DNA of 64,000 bases from JACCZR01 sp035296565 (GCA_035296565.1 DATHAQ010000058.1:23589-87588), one strand, 5' to 3'; counted from the first letter of the stretch, positions 48,986 through 56,836 are shown. The notes: generated from the sequence alone by a model not told the origin. Numbers and translations are program-made.

Positions 48986-49348
48986 CTATCGCCGGTCGAG
49001 CAGGTGGACGTCGACCAGGAATGAGCGGCTGTGGGCGATCTCGAGCTTGTCGCCGCCGCGCCGCCCCCGCACCCGGCGGGCGAGCCGGTTCGGCTTGGGC
49101 CGGCGAAGGACCTTCACGATCACGAAGGTGGCCACGCCCAGCAGGAAGCCGCTGGTTGCCGCCGCCACGGCCGGCAGCAGGGTGACCTCCTGCCGGCGCT
49201 GAAGCTCGGCCGAGCGCTCGTCCTCGACGGGGCGGACCGGCCCCTGGGCGGGGACCAGGTCGGTGGACGGAGCCGAGCGGCGGTCCTCGCCCGCTGAGTC
49301 CTCAGGGTGCGCTCCGGCGCTATGGGGCTCGTGAGGGATCTCGTCCAA
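48986..49348 (-). CDS. Small single-TM membrane protein
   Basis: 120 aa, TTG start. A hydrophilic Pro/Asp/Glu-rich N-terminus, one helix (LLPAVAAATSGFLLGVATFVIVKVL, ~57-81), then a basic C-terminus (RRPKPNRLARRVRGRRGG) and KLEIAHSRSFLVDVHLL. The Arg/Lys-rich face suggests the C-terminus is cytoplasmic. Conserved-looking C-terminus but no known family. Probably co-transcribed with the glycosylase. Confidence 0.65.
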   Translation of the reverse strand: MDEIPHEPHSAGAHPEDSAGEDRRSAPSTDLVPAQGPVRPVEDERSAELQRRQEVTLLPAVAAATSGFLLGVATFVIVKVLRRPKPNRLARRVRGRRGGDKLEIAHSRSFLVDVHLLDRR

Positions 49349-49357
49349 GGTCGGGCG

Positions 49358-49363
49358 AGTGTA
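49358..49363 (-). promoter_or_regulatory. -10 hexamer TACACT
   Basis: TACACT ends 9 nt before TTG 49348. Confidence 0.4.
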
Positions 49364-49383
49364 CCCCTGCGCCCGGCGCGAGC

Positions 49384-50505
49384 CTAGAGCGCCCTGTCGT
49401 AGATCCGGTAACGCTTGACGACCTGCCCCCCCATAGCCTCCATGCCGCGGTTCATGGCCTCGTTGGTCTCGAGGATCCAGCCCATCTCCCCGCCCTTCTG
49501 GGGCGTGGCCTCAGCCATGTCGTAGTGCTCGGCGTACAGGCCGGCGGCCACGCCGGTGTGCTGGTACTCGGGCTTGACGCCGAGGAAGCCGACTCGCACC
49601 CGGTTCACTGTGCGCGACTTGCGCAGGAAGTGCCACCAGCCGAGGGGCAACAGGCTTCCGTTCATCTTCCGGAGCACCTGATTGACGTCGGGCACCGTGA
49701 TCGCCATCCCCACCGTCTCCCCGTCCTTCTCGGCCACCATGAACCAATTGGGGTCGAAAGCCAGCTGCAGCTCGGCCCAGTAGCCGTCGAGATCCTTCTT
49801 GGAGTAGGGGACGAAGCCCCAGTTGTCGGCCCAGGCCGCGTTGTAGACCTCGGCGAAGGCGTCCAGGTCCTCGCGCAGCCGCCGCCGGCTCATCTTGCGG
49901 ATGGTGATCCCGTGCTCGGGCTCGAGCTTCTCGGCCATGTCCCAGATGATCGGCAGGACCTTGTCGCGCTGATCCACCATTAGGTGCCACATGAGCAGGT
50001 CGATCACCTTGCCGAAGCCGGCCTCCTCGATGCGCTGGGAGTAGTAGGGCGGCTGCCAGGGCTGGCGCACCATCGGATCGAGGTCGAAGCCCTCGACCAG
50101 GACGCCGACCTCGTCGTTCATGGTGAAGTCCATCGGGCCGACGATGCGGTCGCGCGCCCGGGAGCGCAGCCACTCGCCGGCCGCCTCGAACAGCGCCGAG
50201 CAGACCTCGGCGTCGTCGACCATCTCCAGGAACCCGAACAGCCCCCAGCTGTTGTCGTGGTGGCGGTTGAGCGCGTGGTCGACTTGGGCGCTGATGCGCC
50301 CGCACACGCGCCCGTTGCGCCGAGCCAGGAACAGCTCCGCCTCGCCGCGCTCGAAGAAGACGTTGAAGCGCTTGGAGAGGTGTGCGTAGCGCTCCAACTT
50401 GAGCGGGGGAACCCACTGCGGAGCGTTAGAGTGCAGATGGAAGGGCAGCTCCACGAAGGCGCGCAGATCTCGCCGCCCGCGCACTGGAGTCACCTCGACC
50501 GACAC
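49384..50505 (-). CDS. GNAT-fold N-acyltransferase (bacterial ceramide-synthase-like family)
   Basis: 373 aa from GTG 50505 (TAGGGT 8 nt upstream). Two-lobed GNAT: N-lobe VTPVRGRRDLRAFVELPFHLH, FFERGEAELFLARRNGRVCGRISAQVD, FGFLEMVDDAEVCSALFEAAGEWL, MDFTMNDEVGVLVEGFD, QPPYYSQRIEEAGFGKVIDLL; C-lobe WFMVAEKDGETVGMAITVPDVNQVL and RVGFLGVKPEYQHTGVAAGLYAEHYD (acetyl/acyl-CoA loop). To my recollection this family includes the bacterial ceramide synthase described from Caulobacter, next to serine palmitoyltransferase. Here it is divergent from an alpha-oxoamine synthase, which supports that reading; a different N-acylation is still possible. Confidence 0.75.
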   Translation of the reverse strand: MSVEVTPVRGRRDLRAFVELPFHLHSNAPQWVPPLKLERYAHLSKRFNVFFERGEAELFLARRNGRVCGRISAQVDHALNRHHDNSWGLFGFLEMVDDAEVCSALFEAAGEWLRSRARDRIVGPMDFTMNDEVGVLVEGFDLDPMVRQPWQPPYYSQRIEEAGFGKVIDLLMWHLMVDQRDKVLPIIWDMAEKLEPEHGITIRKMSRRRLREDLDAFAEVYNAAWADNWGFVPYSKKDLDGYWAELQLAFDPNWFMVAEKDGETVGMAITVPDVNQVLRKMNGSLLPLGWWHFLRKSRTVNRVRVGFLGVKPEYQHTGVAAGLYAEHYDMAEATPQKGGEMGWILETNEAMNRGMEAMGGQVVKRYRIYDRAL

Positions 50506-50513
50506 GGCGAGCG

Positions 50514-50519
50514 ACCCTA
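50514..50519 (-). promoter_or_regulatory. Leaderless-type -10 hexamer TAGGGT
   Basis: TAGGGT ends 8 nt before GTG 50505. Confidence 0.4.
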
Positions 50520-50524
50520 GACGA

Positions 50525-51748
50525 ATGCCGATCGACCTCTTCGAGAAGGCCCGCACGCACGAGCGCCTCGCCCAGCTCCAGGCGGCGCGCGAGCACAACC
50601 TGCTCCCCTACTTCCGCCTGCTGGAGGGGCCCGCCGGCCCGGTGGTCGAGATGGAGGGCGCCGAGCGGATCATGCTGGGCGGCAACAACTACCTGGGCCT
50701 CACCCAACACCCCGAAGTGCTGAAGGCCGCCCGCGAGGCCCTGGACCGCTACGGGAGCGGGGTGACCGGCTCGCGCTTCCTCAACGGCACCCTCCCGCTG
50801 CACCTCGAGCTGGAGCGCGAGATCGCCGACTGGTGCCGGGCCGAGGACGCGCTGGTGTTCACCGCCGGCTACCTGGCCAACACGGGGACGATCGCGACCC
50901 TGCTCGAGCCCGGCGACACCGTGATCTGCGACTCGGGCGACCACGCCTCGATCCTCGACGCGGTCTCGATGTCGCGGGCCCGGGTGCGGCCCTTCCGCCA
51001 CGGCAAGCTCGACAAGCTGGAGAAGATGCTGAGCCGCGCCCAGGAGGACGGCGGCGGCCTGCTGGTGGTGGTGGACGGGGTCTTCTCGATGGAGGGCGAC
51101 GTGGCCGACGTCCCCGAGATCGCACGGCTGTGCCGCGAGTACGGCGCGCGGCTCATGGTCGACGAGGCCCACGGCGTCGGCGTCCTGGGCGAGCGCGGCA
51201 CGGGTGCCACCGAGCTGCTGGGCGCCGAGGCCGAGACCGATCTGCGCATGGGGACCTTCTCCAAGTCGCTGGCCTCCTGCGGCGGCTTCATCACCGGCCC
51301 GGGCGATGTGATCGACTTCCTGCGCGTCCAGTCGCGCTCGTTCATGTTCACTGCCTCGGCGGTGCCGGCGGCCGTGGGCGCCGCGCTGGGGGCCCTGAGG
51401 ATCATCCGCTCGCCCGAGGGGGCCCAGCGCATGGCGCAGGTGCTGGACAACGGCAACTACCTGCGTAGCGGCCTGCAGCAGCGCGGGTTCGACGTCCCGG
51501 ACGGCATCAGCCCGATAATCCCGGTCGTCATCGGCGACGACTGGCAGGCCACGCTCATGTGGAAGGCGCTCTACGACGCCGGCGTCTACGCCAACGTCGC
51601 GCTCTACCCGGCCGTGACCCGCGGCGGTGCGCTGCTGCGCACGAGCGTGTCCGCAGCCCACACCCGCGAGCATCTCGACACGGCGCTGGAGCGCTTCGAG
51701 GTCGCCCGCGAGGGTCTGCCTAGCGTGCCTGAGCCAGTCGCCGGCTAG
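50525..51748 (+). CDS. Alpha-oxoamine synthase (serine palmitoyltransferase / KBL / BioF family)
   Basis: 407 aa, ATG 50525. PLP fold type I: GGNNYLGLTQHPEVLKAAREAL, GVTGSRFLNGTLPLHLELEREIADW, FTAGYLANTGTIATLL, DSGDHASILDAVSMSRA (His stacking on PLP), VDEAHGVGVLGERG and the Schiff-base Lys247 in GTFSKSLASCGG. Condenses an acyl-CoA with an amino acid (serine for SPT, glycine for KBL, alanine for BioF). No biotin or threonine-degradation genes nearby, while a ceramide-synthase-like acyltransferase is divergent, so SPT-like activity is the best guess. Confidence 0.88.
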   Translation: MPIDLFEKARTHERLAQLQAAREHNLLPYFRLLEGPAGPVVEMEGAERIMLGGNNYLGLTQHPEVLKAAREALDRYGSGVTGSRFLNGTLPLHLELEREIADWCRAEDALVFTAGYLANTGTIATLLEPGDTVICDSGDHASILDAVSMSRARVRPFRHGKLDKLEKMLSRAQEDGGGLLVVVDGVFSMEGDVADVPEIARLCREYGARLMVDEAHGVGVLGERGTGATELLGAEAETDLRMGTFSKSLASCGGFITGPGDVIDFLRVQSRSFMFTASAVPAAVGAALGALRIIRSPEGAQRMAQVLDNGNYLRSGLQQRGFDVPDGISPIIPVVIGDDWQATLMWKALYDAGVYANVALYPAVTRGGALLRTSVSAAHTREHLDTALERFEVAREGLPSVPEPVAG

Positions 51749-52025
51749 CGCTGCGCCTGAGCCCTCGCAGCCGGCTGCGGCGCAGGGTCTCGTGCTGCTG
51801 AGCGGCCCGCAGCCGCAGCAGCTCCACCGCCTCTGAGCTCAGGCTGAACGGATCGCCGATCGCCAGGCCGTCGTCCACGGCCAGCGCGGCGATGGGAGCA
51901 TCGCCGGACAGCGCCACCAGCACCTCTCCGGACGGGATCCTCTTTGCGTCGAGCTGAGCGAGGCGCGCGATCGCGTCGGCGTCGGCGGGCCCGGCGTGAC
52001 GAATGGTGAGCGACAGCGGTTGCAT
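51720..52025 (-). CDS. Short GNAT-like protein, N-terminal half only
   Basis: 101 aa from ATG 52025 with GGAGG 7 nt upstream. LTIRHAGPADADAIARLAQLD is a GNAT N-terminus, GEVLVALSGDAPIAALAVDDG the beta-2/3 hairpin, then the chain ends with Arg-rich helices and lacks the acetyl-CoA-binding half. Probably a non-catalytic or regulatory remnant; homologous short proteins occur in the group. Its 3' end overlaps the AOS gene by 29 nt on the other strand. Shares a short divergent region with the CGNR gene. Confidence 0.65.
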   Translation of the reverse strand: MQPLSLTIRHAGPADADAIARLAQLDAKRIPSGEVLVALSGDAPIAALAVDDGLAIGDPFSLSSEAVELLRLRAAQQHETLRRSRLRGLRRSASRRLAQAR

Positions 52026-52047
52026 TCGAGTGCCTCCGTAACCATCT

Positions 52048-52084
52048 TTCGGGTATAGCCAGAACCATAGCAACCGGCTATCCT
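52048..52084. promoter_or_regulatory. Divergent promoter region with dyad GGTATAGCC ... GGCTATCC
   Basis: GGGTATAGCC (52050-52059) and GGCTATCCTG (52076-52085) are inverted around the centre of the AT-rich gap. They give TATACC on the reverse strand and TATCCT on the forward strand as candidate -10 elements and could also be an operator for the CGNR protein. Confidence 0.4.
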
Positions 52085-52096
52085 GTTATGCAAGTT

Positions 52097-52672
52097 ATGC
52101 CGGTCACCGAGACCCAGCCTGAACGCAAAGCCGCGCCGGGACGACTGGAGCTGGTGCGCGCCTTCGTCAACTCCGTCGACTACTTCGACGAGGAGGAGGA
52201 CCTGCCCGATCCCGAGGCGCTGGGCCGCTGGCTGGGCGAGCGGGGCCTGCTGAACAGGAGCCATCGGCCGAGCGAGGCGGAGTTCCGCCGGGCCATCGAC
52301 GTGCGGGAGGGGCTCCGTTCCGTGCTGCTCTGGCATAACGGCGGAGAGCTCGACAGGCAGGCCGTGGAGCGCCTGGACCGCGTGGCCGACCGTGCGTCCC
52401 TCAGCGTGCACTTCTCCCCCGAGCCGGGCCTTCAGCCGCGCTCGGAGGGCGTCGACGGGGCGTTGGCCCGGCTGCTCGCGGTGGTGGCCGACGCGCGGGC
52501 CGACGGCAGCTGGGAGCGCATGAAGGCATGCGCCCACGACCCGTGTGCCTGGGCCTTCTACGACCAGTCCAAGAACCGCTCCAAGCGTTGGTGTCGCATG
52601 GACACCTGCGGCAACATCGAGAAGGCCCGGGCCCACCGGGCTCGCCGCGGCTCCGGCCAGGCCGCTTCGTGA
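52097..52672 (+). CDS. CGNR zinc-finger transcriptional regulator (ABATE domain)
   Basis: 191 aa from ATG 52097 (ATG 52088 also in frame; the TATCCT position favours 52097). ABATE stress-sensing domain: FVNSVDYFDEEEDLPDPEALGRWLGERGL and FRRAIDVREGLRSVLL. The C-terminal finger is CAHDPCAWAFYDQSKNRSKRW then CRMDTCGNIEKARAHRARRG, i.e. two Cys pairs and the CGNR-type CGN. Such proteins are small stress-responsive DNA-binding regulators, often of antibiotic or stress genes. Likely autoregulates via the divergent dyad. Confidence 0.88.
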   Translation: MPVTETQPERKAAPGRLELVRAFVNSVDYFDEEEDLPDPEALGRWLGERGLLNRSHRPSEAEFRRAIDVREGLRSVLLWHNGGELDRQAVERLDRVADRASLSVHFSPEPGLQPRSEGVDGALARLLAVVADARADGSWERMKACAHDPCAWAFYDQSKNRSKRWCRMDTCGNIEKARAHRARRGSGQAAS

Positions 52673-52718
52673 GCATCCTCGAGCGGCCAGCGGGCCACCT
52701 CGCCCGCCGGCTGCTCCA

Positions 52719-54131
52719 TCACTCGACCTGGTGGACCTTGAACAGGTTCGTTCCGCCGCTGCGGCCGGCGGGCAGGCCGGCGGTGATGCCGATCATGTCC
52801 CCCACCTCGGCGAGGCCGTGGTCCTTGGCCGCCTGGGCGCAGCGGTCGATGAGGTCGGTGGTGTGCTGGGGCTCGTCGTTGAGTGCGGCCTGGACGCCCC
52901 ACAACAGGCAGCACTGGCGCACCACGTCGGGGTGCATGGACAGGGCGAGGACGGGCGCGCGCGGGCGGTAGGAGGAGATGAGCCGGACCGTGGTGCCCGT
53001 GCGGGTGGGCGAGACGATCGCCTTCAGCCCGAGCTGGTAGACGGCCCCCACCGCCCCGAAGGAGATGGCGTGGTACTGGTTGTTGGCCTGCGGGCCGCGC
53101 TCGGCCAGCCAGCGCCCGTAGGGCAGCTCGCGCTCGATGGTCTCGGCGATGGAGGCCATCATCTCCACCGCCTCCACCGGGTACTTCCCGACCGCCGTCT
53201 CCTGGGAGAGCATCACGGCGTCGGTGCCGTCGAAGATCGCGTTGGCCACGTCGGCCACCTCGGCCCGCGTGGGCCGGCTGGACTGCACCATCGACTCGAG
53301 CATCTGCGTGGCGGTGATCGTGGGCACCGCCCGCCGCCCGGCCATGGCCAGGATCCGCTTCTGGACCAGCGGGACCTCCTCGATCGGCAGCTCGATGCCC
53401 AGGTCGCCGCGGGCGATCATGACCCCGTCGGCGTGCTCGACGATCTCCTCGGCGTTCGCGGCGGCCTGCGGCTTTTCGATCTTGGCGATCAGCGGCAGCT
53501 CCCGCCCTCGCGCCCGCAGGTGCTCGCGGACCGGCTCCAGGTCCTCGCGGCGGCGCACGAAGCTCAGCGCCAGGAAGTCCAGGCCCATGTCAAGGCCGGC
53601 GTCGACCAGCGCCAGGTCGTCCTCTGAGACGGCCGGCAGGGAGACGGTGAGGTTGGGCAGGTTGATCCCCTGCCGAGAGGCGACGTTGCCCCCCACCTCC
53701 ACCTCCGCGTTGACCTCCCCGTCGCTGACGCCTGTCACCCGCAGCCGCACCGCGCCGTCGGCCAGGTAGGCCACGTCGCCCTCGTCGACGAGCTCCCCGA
53801 GGCCCTTCCAGGCCACCGGGAGCCGCTCCCGCGTGCCCTCGCTCTGGTCCTGGCTGAGCACCACGTCAGCGCCGCGGCCGAGCTCGGCCACCCCGCCGGC
53901 CACCGGGCCGAGGCGCAGCTTTGGCCCCGGCAGGTCACCGAGGATCGCCACCACCCGGCCGACCTTCTCGGCGGCCTTGCGGATTCGTCCCGCGGTCTCC
54001 GCATGCTCGTCGGCGGTGCCGTGGGCGAAGTTCAGGCGGGCCACGTCCAGGCCGGCCGCGACGATGCGCTCCAGCACCTCGGGCTCCCTCGAGGCGGGGC
54101 CGATCGTGGCCACGATCTTCGTCGAGCGCAT
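52719..54131 (-). CDS. pyk: Pyruvate kinase
   Basis: 470 aa from ATG 54131 (TAGGGT 8 nt upstream). RSTKIVATIGPASREPEVLERIVAAGLDVARLNFAHG, LGDLPGPKLRLG, LIAKIEKPQA (catalytic Lys), DGVMIARGDLGIELP (Mg ligand), TITATQMLESM and DGTDAVMLSQETAVGKYPVEAV are all present; the C-terminal allosteric domain is of standard length. Makes pyruvate and ATP from phosphoenolpyruvate and ADP, the last step of glycolysis. Confidence 0.96.
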   Translation of the reverse strand: MRSTKIVATIGPASREPEVLERIVAAGLDVARLNFAHGTADEHAETAGRIRKAAEKVGRVVAILGDLPGPKLRLGPVAGGVAELGRGADVVLSQDQSEGTRERLPVAWKGLGELVDEGDVAYLADGAVRLRVTGVSDGEVNAEVEVGGNVASRQGINLPNLTVSLPAVSEDDLALVDAGLDMGLDFLALSFVRRREDLEPVREHLRARGRELPLIAKIEKPQAAANAEEIVEHADGVMIARGDLGIELPIEEVPLVQKRILAMAGRRAVPTITATQMLESMVQSSRPTRAEVADVANAIFDGTDAVMLSQETAVGKYPVEAVEMMASIAETIERELPYGRWLAERGPQANNQYHAISFGAVGAVYQLGLKAIVSPTRTGTTVRLISSYRPRAPVLALSMHPDVVRQCCLLWGVQAALNDEPQHTTDLIDRCAQAAKDHGLAEVGDMIGITAGLPAGRSGGTNLFKVHQVE

Positions 54132-54139
54132 CTCGCTCG

Positions 54140-54145
54140 ACCCTA
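54140..54145 (-). promoter_or_regulatory. Leaderless-type -10 hexamer TAGGGT (pyk)
   Basis: TAGGGT ends 8 nt before ATG 54131, identical to the element before the ceramide-synthase-like gene. Confidence 0.45.
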
Positions 54146-54189
54146 CTCCGGAAAAGCCCGCTCTTAGCGGCGGGGTGGTGAATTTCCTG

Positions 54190-54219
54190 TTGACGGGTCG
54201 GGGGGCGCTCGGCTTTATT
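54190..54219 (+). promoter_or_regulatory. Sigma70-type promoter of integration host factor gene
   Basis: TTGACG (54190-54195), 18-bp spacer, TTTATT (54214-54219). Followed by a ~165-nt leader to the GGGGAGG at 54381-54387; the leader is GC-rich with several purine runs (GGGGAAAAAC, GAGACAAAGGGAAC) and no ORF. Possible autoregulation; no known riboswitch recognised. Confidence 0.5.
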
Positions 54220-54391
54220 GGTCCCGGTCCCAACGGGTTGGCACGGAACCGAAAGGCGAGGCCCAGGTGACGGCGGCGGCTCGGGGAAAAACTAGCCCGC
54301 CTCTGTTCCTCGTCCCGGCCCTGCGAACCCGTCGGAGACAAAGGGAACTGCATTCGGCAACGCAAGTCGCACGAGAGTGCGGGGAGGCTTG

Positions 54392-54766
54392 ATGGGCGAT
54401 ATGACCGCGGTTGATGCTGGGCAGCAGCACCTGAAGGCGCTGGAGCACGCGAACCGGGTGAGGCTGGCGCGGGCCGAGCTGAAGCGAAGCATCCGAGCCG
54501 GGGGGGTGAACGTCTCCGAGGTGATCCTCAGTTGTCCGTGGGAAGCCCATCGCATGGAGGTGAGCGACCTCCTGAAGAGCCAGAAGCGCTGGGGTCGCGA
54601 GCGCTGCCGGCGGCTCCTCATGCCCGTCGGGATCCCCGAGAACAAGCACATCGGCACGCTGACCGAGCGTCAGCGCATCGCTCTGGCCGACGGACTCGCC
54701 GCCCGCGCGGGCGAGCGCAGCAGCGCGCCGACCTCCTCCGCCTCGCGGGTTCTCAACGCCGCGTAG
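54392..54766 (+). CDS. mihF: Integration host factor (actinobacterial mIHF)
   Basis: 124 aa from ATG 54392 with GGGGAGG 4 nt upstream. ALEHANRVRLARAELKRSIRAGGVNVSEVIL and MEVSDLLKSQKRWGRERCRRLLMPVGIPENKHIGTLTERQRIAL form the S13-like H2TH fold of mIHF; the C-terminal tail is Ala/Ser-rich. DNA-binding nucleoid protein essential in mycobacteria, often next to gmk, which is not seen here. Stop abuts the convergent VOC gene. Confidence 0.9.
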   Translation: MGDMTAVDAGQQHLKALEHANRVRLARAELKRSIRAGGVNVSEVILSCPWEAHRMEVSDLLKSQKRWGRERCRRLLMPVGIPENKHIGTLTERQRIALADGLAARAGERSSAPTSSASRVLNAA

Positions 54767-55252
54767 TCATTGACCGACGGCACGGTGGCCGAGCTGCTCC
54801 AGCGGCTCGTCCACCGTGACGCCGGGCCCCAGCGTCGCCAGCTCGAGGATGTGGCCGTCGGGGTCGCGCAGGTAGATGGACCGGAAGTAGGTCCGGTCGA
54901 GGACCGCGGTGCAGTCCACGCCGCGAGCCAGCAGGTAGGCCCGCCAGCCCTCGAGCTCCTCGTCGGAGCCGACGGAGAAGGCGATGTGATGGGTCGAGCC
55001 CACGCCGACCGTGCCCTCCTCGAGCTGCGGGTACTCGAGGCAGGTGATCATGGTCCCGGGGCGGCCCTGCTCGTCGCCGAAGAACAGATGGCGGGCCGAG
55101 CGGTCGTCCTCGTTGACCGTCTGCTTGACAAGCCGCAAGCCCAGGACGTTGCGGTAGAAGTCGACCGAGCGCCGCACGTCCCTGACGATCAGGGTCACGT
55201 GGTGCAGGCCGTCCAGGGCCAGGCGGCGGGGCTGGGCGGCTGATGCCTCCAC
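54767..55252 (-). CDS. VOC (glyoxalase/dioxygenase) family protein
   Basis: 161 aa, GTG start. Single pair of beta-alpha-beta-beta-beta modules: LDGLHHVTLIVRDVRRSVDFYRNVLGL (first His), STHHIAFSV, and YLRDPDGHILELATLGP (Glu). Fits the glyoxalase I / ring-cleaving dioxygenase fold, metal-dependent. TAGGAT lies 9 nt before the start and begins with the TAG stop of the upstream membrane gene. Confidence 0.85.
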   Translation of the reverse strand: MEASAAQPRRLALDGLHHVTLIVRDVRRSVDFYRNVLGLRLVKQTVNEDDRSARHLFFGDEQGRPGTMITCLEYPQLEEGTVGVGSTHHIAFSVGSDEELEGWRAYLLARGVDCTAVLDRTYFRSIYLRDPDGHILELATLGPGVTVDEPLEQLGHRAVGQ

Positions 55253-55261
55253 AGAGCGCCG

Positions 55262-55267
55262 ATCCTA
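55262..55267 (-). promoter_or_regulatory. -10 hexamer TAGGAT built from a stop codon
   Basis: The TAG of the upstream gene (55265-55267) is the first half of TAGGAT, 9 nt before GTG 55252. Confidence 0.4.
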
Positions 55268-55648
55268 GAAGCCGAGCCGTGTGGGAATCGGGCTGGACCC
55301 CGAAAGGAGGAAGAACCACACGGCGAAGCCGAGGATGGCGACGCCGGCGCTCACTGTCATCACGGCCTCGAGGGCCGTGCTGCCGTGGTCGTCGAGCCCG
55401 CGCCGCTCGCGCAGCTCGGCGTGCAGCCGGTTGAGCCGCCCCAGCAGGAAGACCAGCACCGCGATGCTCAGGATCGAGCCGCCGAACATCGCCGCCAGGG
55501 CGGTGCCGAGCGAGTTGGTGGCGCCCTGCACCAGTGAGCCGACGTACAGCCAGCCGAGCGGCACCCCCACCCAGAGGCCGATGCCGCCCACGAACATGAT
55601 CACCACCAGCACCAGGCCGCTGCCGCCGGTGCGCAGGAGCTTGCGCAT
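55265..55648 (-). CDS. Small membrane protein, three TM segments
   Basis: 127 aa, ATG 55648. TMs at SGLVLVVIMFVGGIGLWVGVPLG, MFGGSILSIAVLVFLLGRL and MTVSAGVAILGFAVWFFLLSG. A basic loop (NRLHAELRERRGLDDHG) between TM2 and TM3. No recognisable family. Co-directional with the VOC gene. Confidence 0.7.
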   Translation of the reverse strand: MRKLLRTGGSGLVLVVIMFVGGIGLWVGVPLGWLYVGSLVQGATNSLGTALAAMFGGSILSIAVLVFLLGRLNRLHAELRERRGLDDHGSTALEAVMTVSAGVAILGFAVWFFLLSGSSPIPTRLGF

Positions 55649-55659
55649 CCCCTAGATGA

Positions 55660-55700
55660 GAGCGCAGGCCGGGCACTGGCGGGCCGAGCACCGCTCGCTC
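55660..55700 (+). repeat. Dispersed intergenic repeat A, copy 3
   Basis: GAGCGCAGGCCGG, centre CACTGG, then CGGGCCGAGCACCGCTCGCTC; lies between two reverse-strand membrane genes. Confidence 0.6.
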
Positions 55701-55706
55701 AAGTCA

Positions 55707-56225
55707 TCACCTGAAGCTGAGGCCGCCCGAGCGACGGCGAAACAGCTGGCGCAGCCCGTAGAAGCTCGCGGCGAAGACCACGGCCCCGATGATCACCAGC
55801 GCGCCAAGCATGTGGGGCCCCGGCCCGACGGCGAGCCCGGTGACCACCGCGAAGGCCGCCACCCCCGCGAGCAGCGTGGAGTGCGAGCGAAAGCCGGCCA
55901 GGTGCTCGCGCACGGCCAGCTCCAAACCGCCCAGCGCGGCGATGACCAAGCCGGCGCCGATGCGCTCGTTGCGGGCATCGGCGTCCGACAGGGCGCCCCA
56001 CACGATCACCACGATCCCGAGCAGCACGACCAGCTCGGACAGCGGGAAGCTGCCCCAGGGCGGCTTGGGGCGCTCGTCGATGCCGGGCCGTCCCGGGCGC
56101 CGGCGCGCGGGCGGCTTGGACCGGCCGGCGGCGGCCGACTCTGCCCGCCGCTCACGGCGGGCGGCGTCGCGCTCGGCCCGCGAGCCGAGCTCCTCCATCG
56201 CGCGCTTGCGGCTGCGCTTACCCAC
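55707..56225 (-). CDS. Membrane protein with basic N-terminal region
   Basis: 172 aa from GTG 56225. The first ~70 residues are charged/disordered (RSRKRAMEELGSRAERDAARRE; SKPPARRRPGRPG), followed by four hydrophobic segments (LSELVVLLGIVVIVWGAL; IGAGLVIAALGGLELAV; LLAGVAAFAVVTGLAVG; LGALVIIGAVVFAASFYGL). No family recognised. The gap to the next gene is filled by repeat B copy 2. Confidence 0.7.
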   Translation of the reverse strand: MGKRSRKRAMEELGSRAERDAARRERRAESAAAGRSKPPARRRPGRPGIDERPKPPWGSFPLSELVVLLGIVVIVWGALSDADARNERIGAGLVIAALGGLELAVREHLAGFRSHSTLLAGVAAFAVVTGLAVGPGPHMLGALVIIGAVVFAASFYGLRQLFRRRSGGLSFR

Positions 56226-56260
56226 GTGAGGGCACGGGTCCTCTGCGACAGGAGGAGCGA

Positions 56261-56332
56261 GCATGCCAAGGACGCAGGAAAGGGAAGCCTGCTTGGCAGG
56301 CGACCGACCGAGGACGCAGGCAGGCGACGCTC
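56261..56332 (+). repeat. Dispersed intergenic repeat B, copy 2
   Basis: GCATGCCAAGGACGCAGG, then GGAAGCCTGCTTGGCAGG (inverted CCTGC/GCAGG), CGACCGACCGAGGACGCAG and GCAGGCGAC. Confidence 0.6.
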
Positions 56333-56347
56333 ATCGTGCCGCAGGTG

Positions 56348-56836
56348 TCAGGTGGCTAAGGGACAGCCGGAGCTGATGCGAACGCGCCACCAGCTCAGCA
56401 GCATGCCCAGCACGCCCCAGCGCGGGCGGACGTGCCAGTGCTTGCAGCCCGGTTCCCCGATGTCCTCGTTGGAGACCCTGACCCACTTGTGCTTCTCGGG
56501 CTCGAGGAGCATGTGCTCGATGCGACGGCGGTGCCGCTCCTCCACGTAGGTGCGGTCGCTCAGGGCGCGGCGGGCGCCGGTCAGGCGCTCGGCAAGGTCG
56601 TCGCGCAGGTTCTCGAGCTCGCCCAGGGAGAGCATCCGCGGGCCGCCGCGGGAGGGCACAGACCACTCGAAGCCCTTGCGCGGCCAGGTGGAGCAGAACA
56701 GCTGGGAGAGCTCGTCCTCCAAGCGCGCGATCTGCTCGAGCAGAGTGCGGCGAGCGGCACGCTCATCCGGCGCGGTGCCCGGGGCCGCGGTGCCCGGGAT
56801 GAAGGGCTGGGATGGCTGTACGAGCGTGTCGGGCAC
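56348..56836 (-). CDS. Conserved hypothetical protein
   Basis: 162 aa, GTG start with AGGGAG 9-14 nt upstream. A coiled-coil-like segment (RRTLLEQIARLEDELSQLF), helix ELENLRDDLAERLTGARRAL, then a Cys/His/Trp-rich end (DIGEPGCKHWHVRPRWG, SSGCP). The C/H/W cluster could bind metal. Recalled as a conserved Thermoleophilia hypothetical; function unknown. Confidence 0.7.
   Translation of the reverse strand: MPDTLVQPSQPFIPGTAAPGTAPDERAARRTLLEQIARLEDELSQLFCSTWPRKGFEWSVPSRGGPRMLSLGELENLRDDLAERLTGARRALSDRTYVEERHRRRIEHMLLEPEKHKWVRVSNEDIGEPGCKHWHVRPRWGVLGMLLSWWRVRISSGCPLAT

Noticed and set aside
48960..48990. ATA start of the DNA glycosylase overlapping the TAG of the gene upstream.
   Set aside because: Codons upstream of GTG 48959 look coding, but ATA initiation is too rare to claim from sequence alone.
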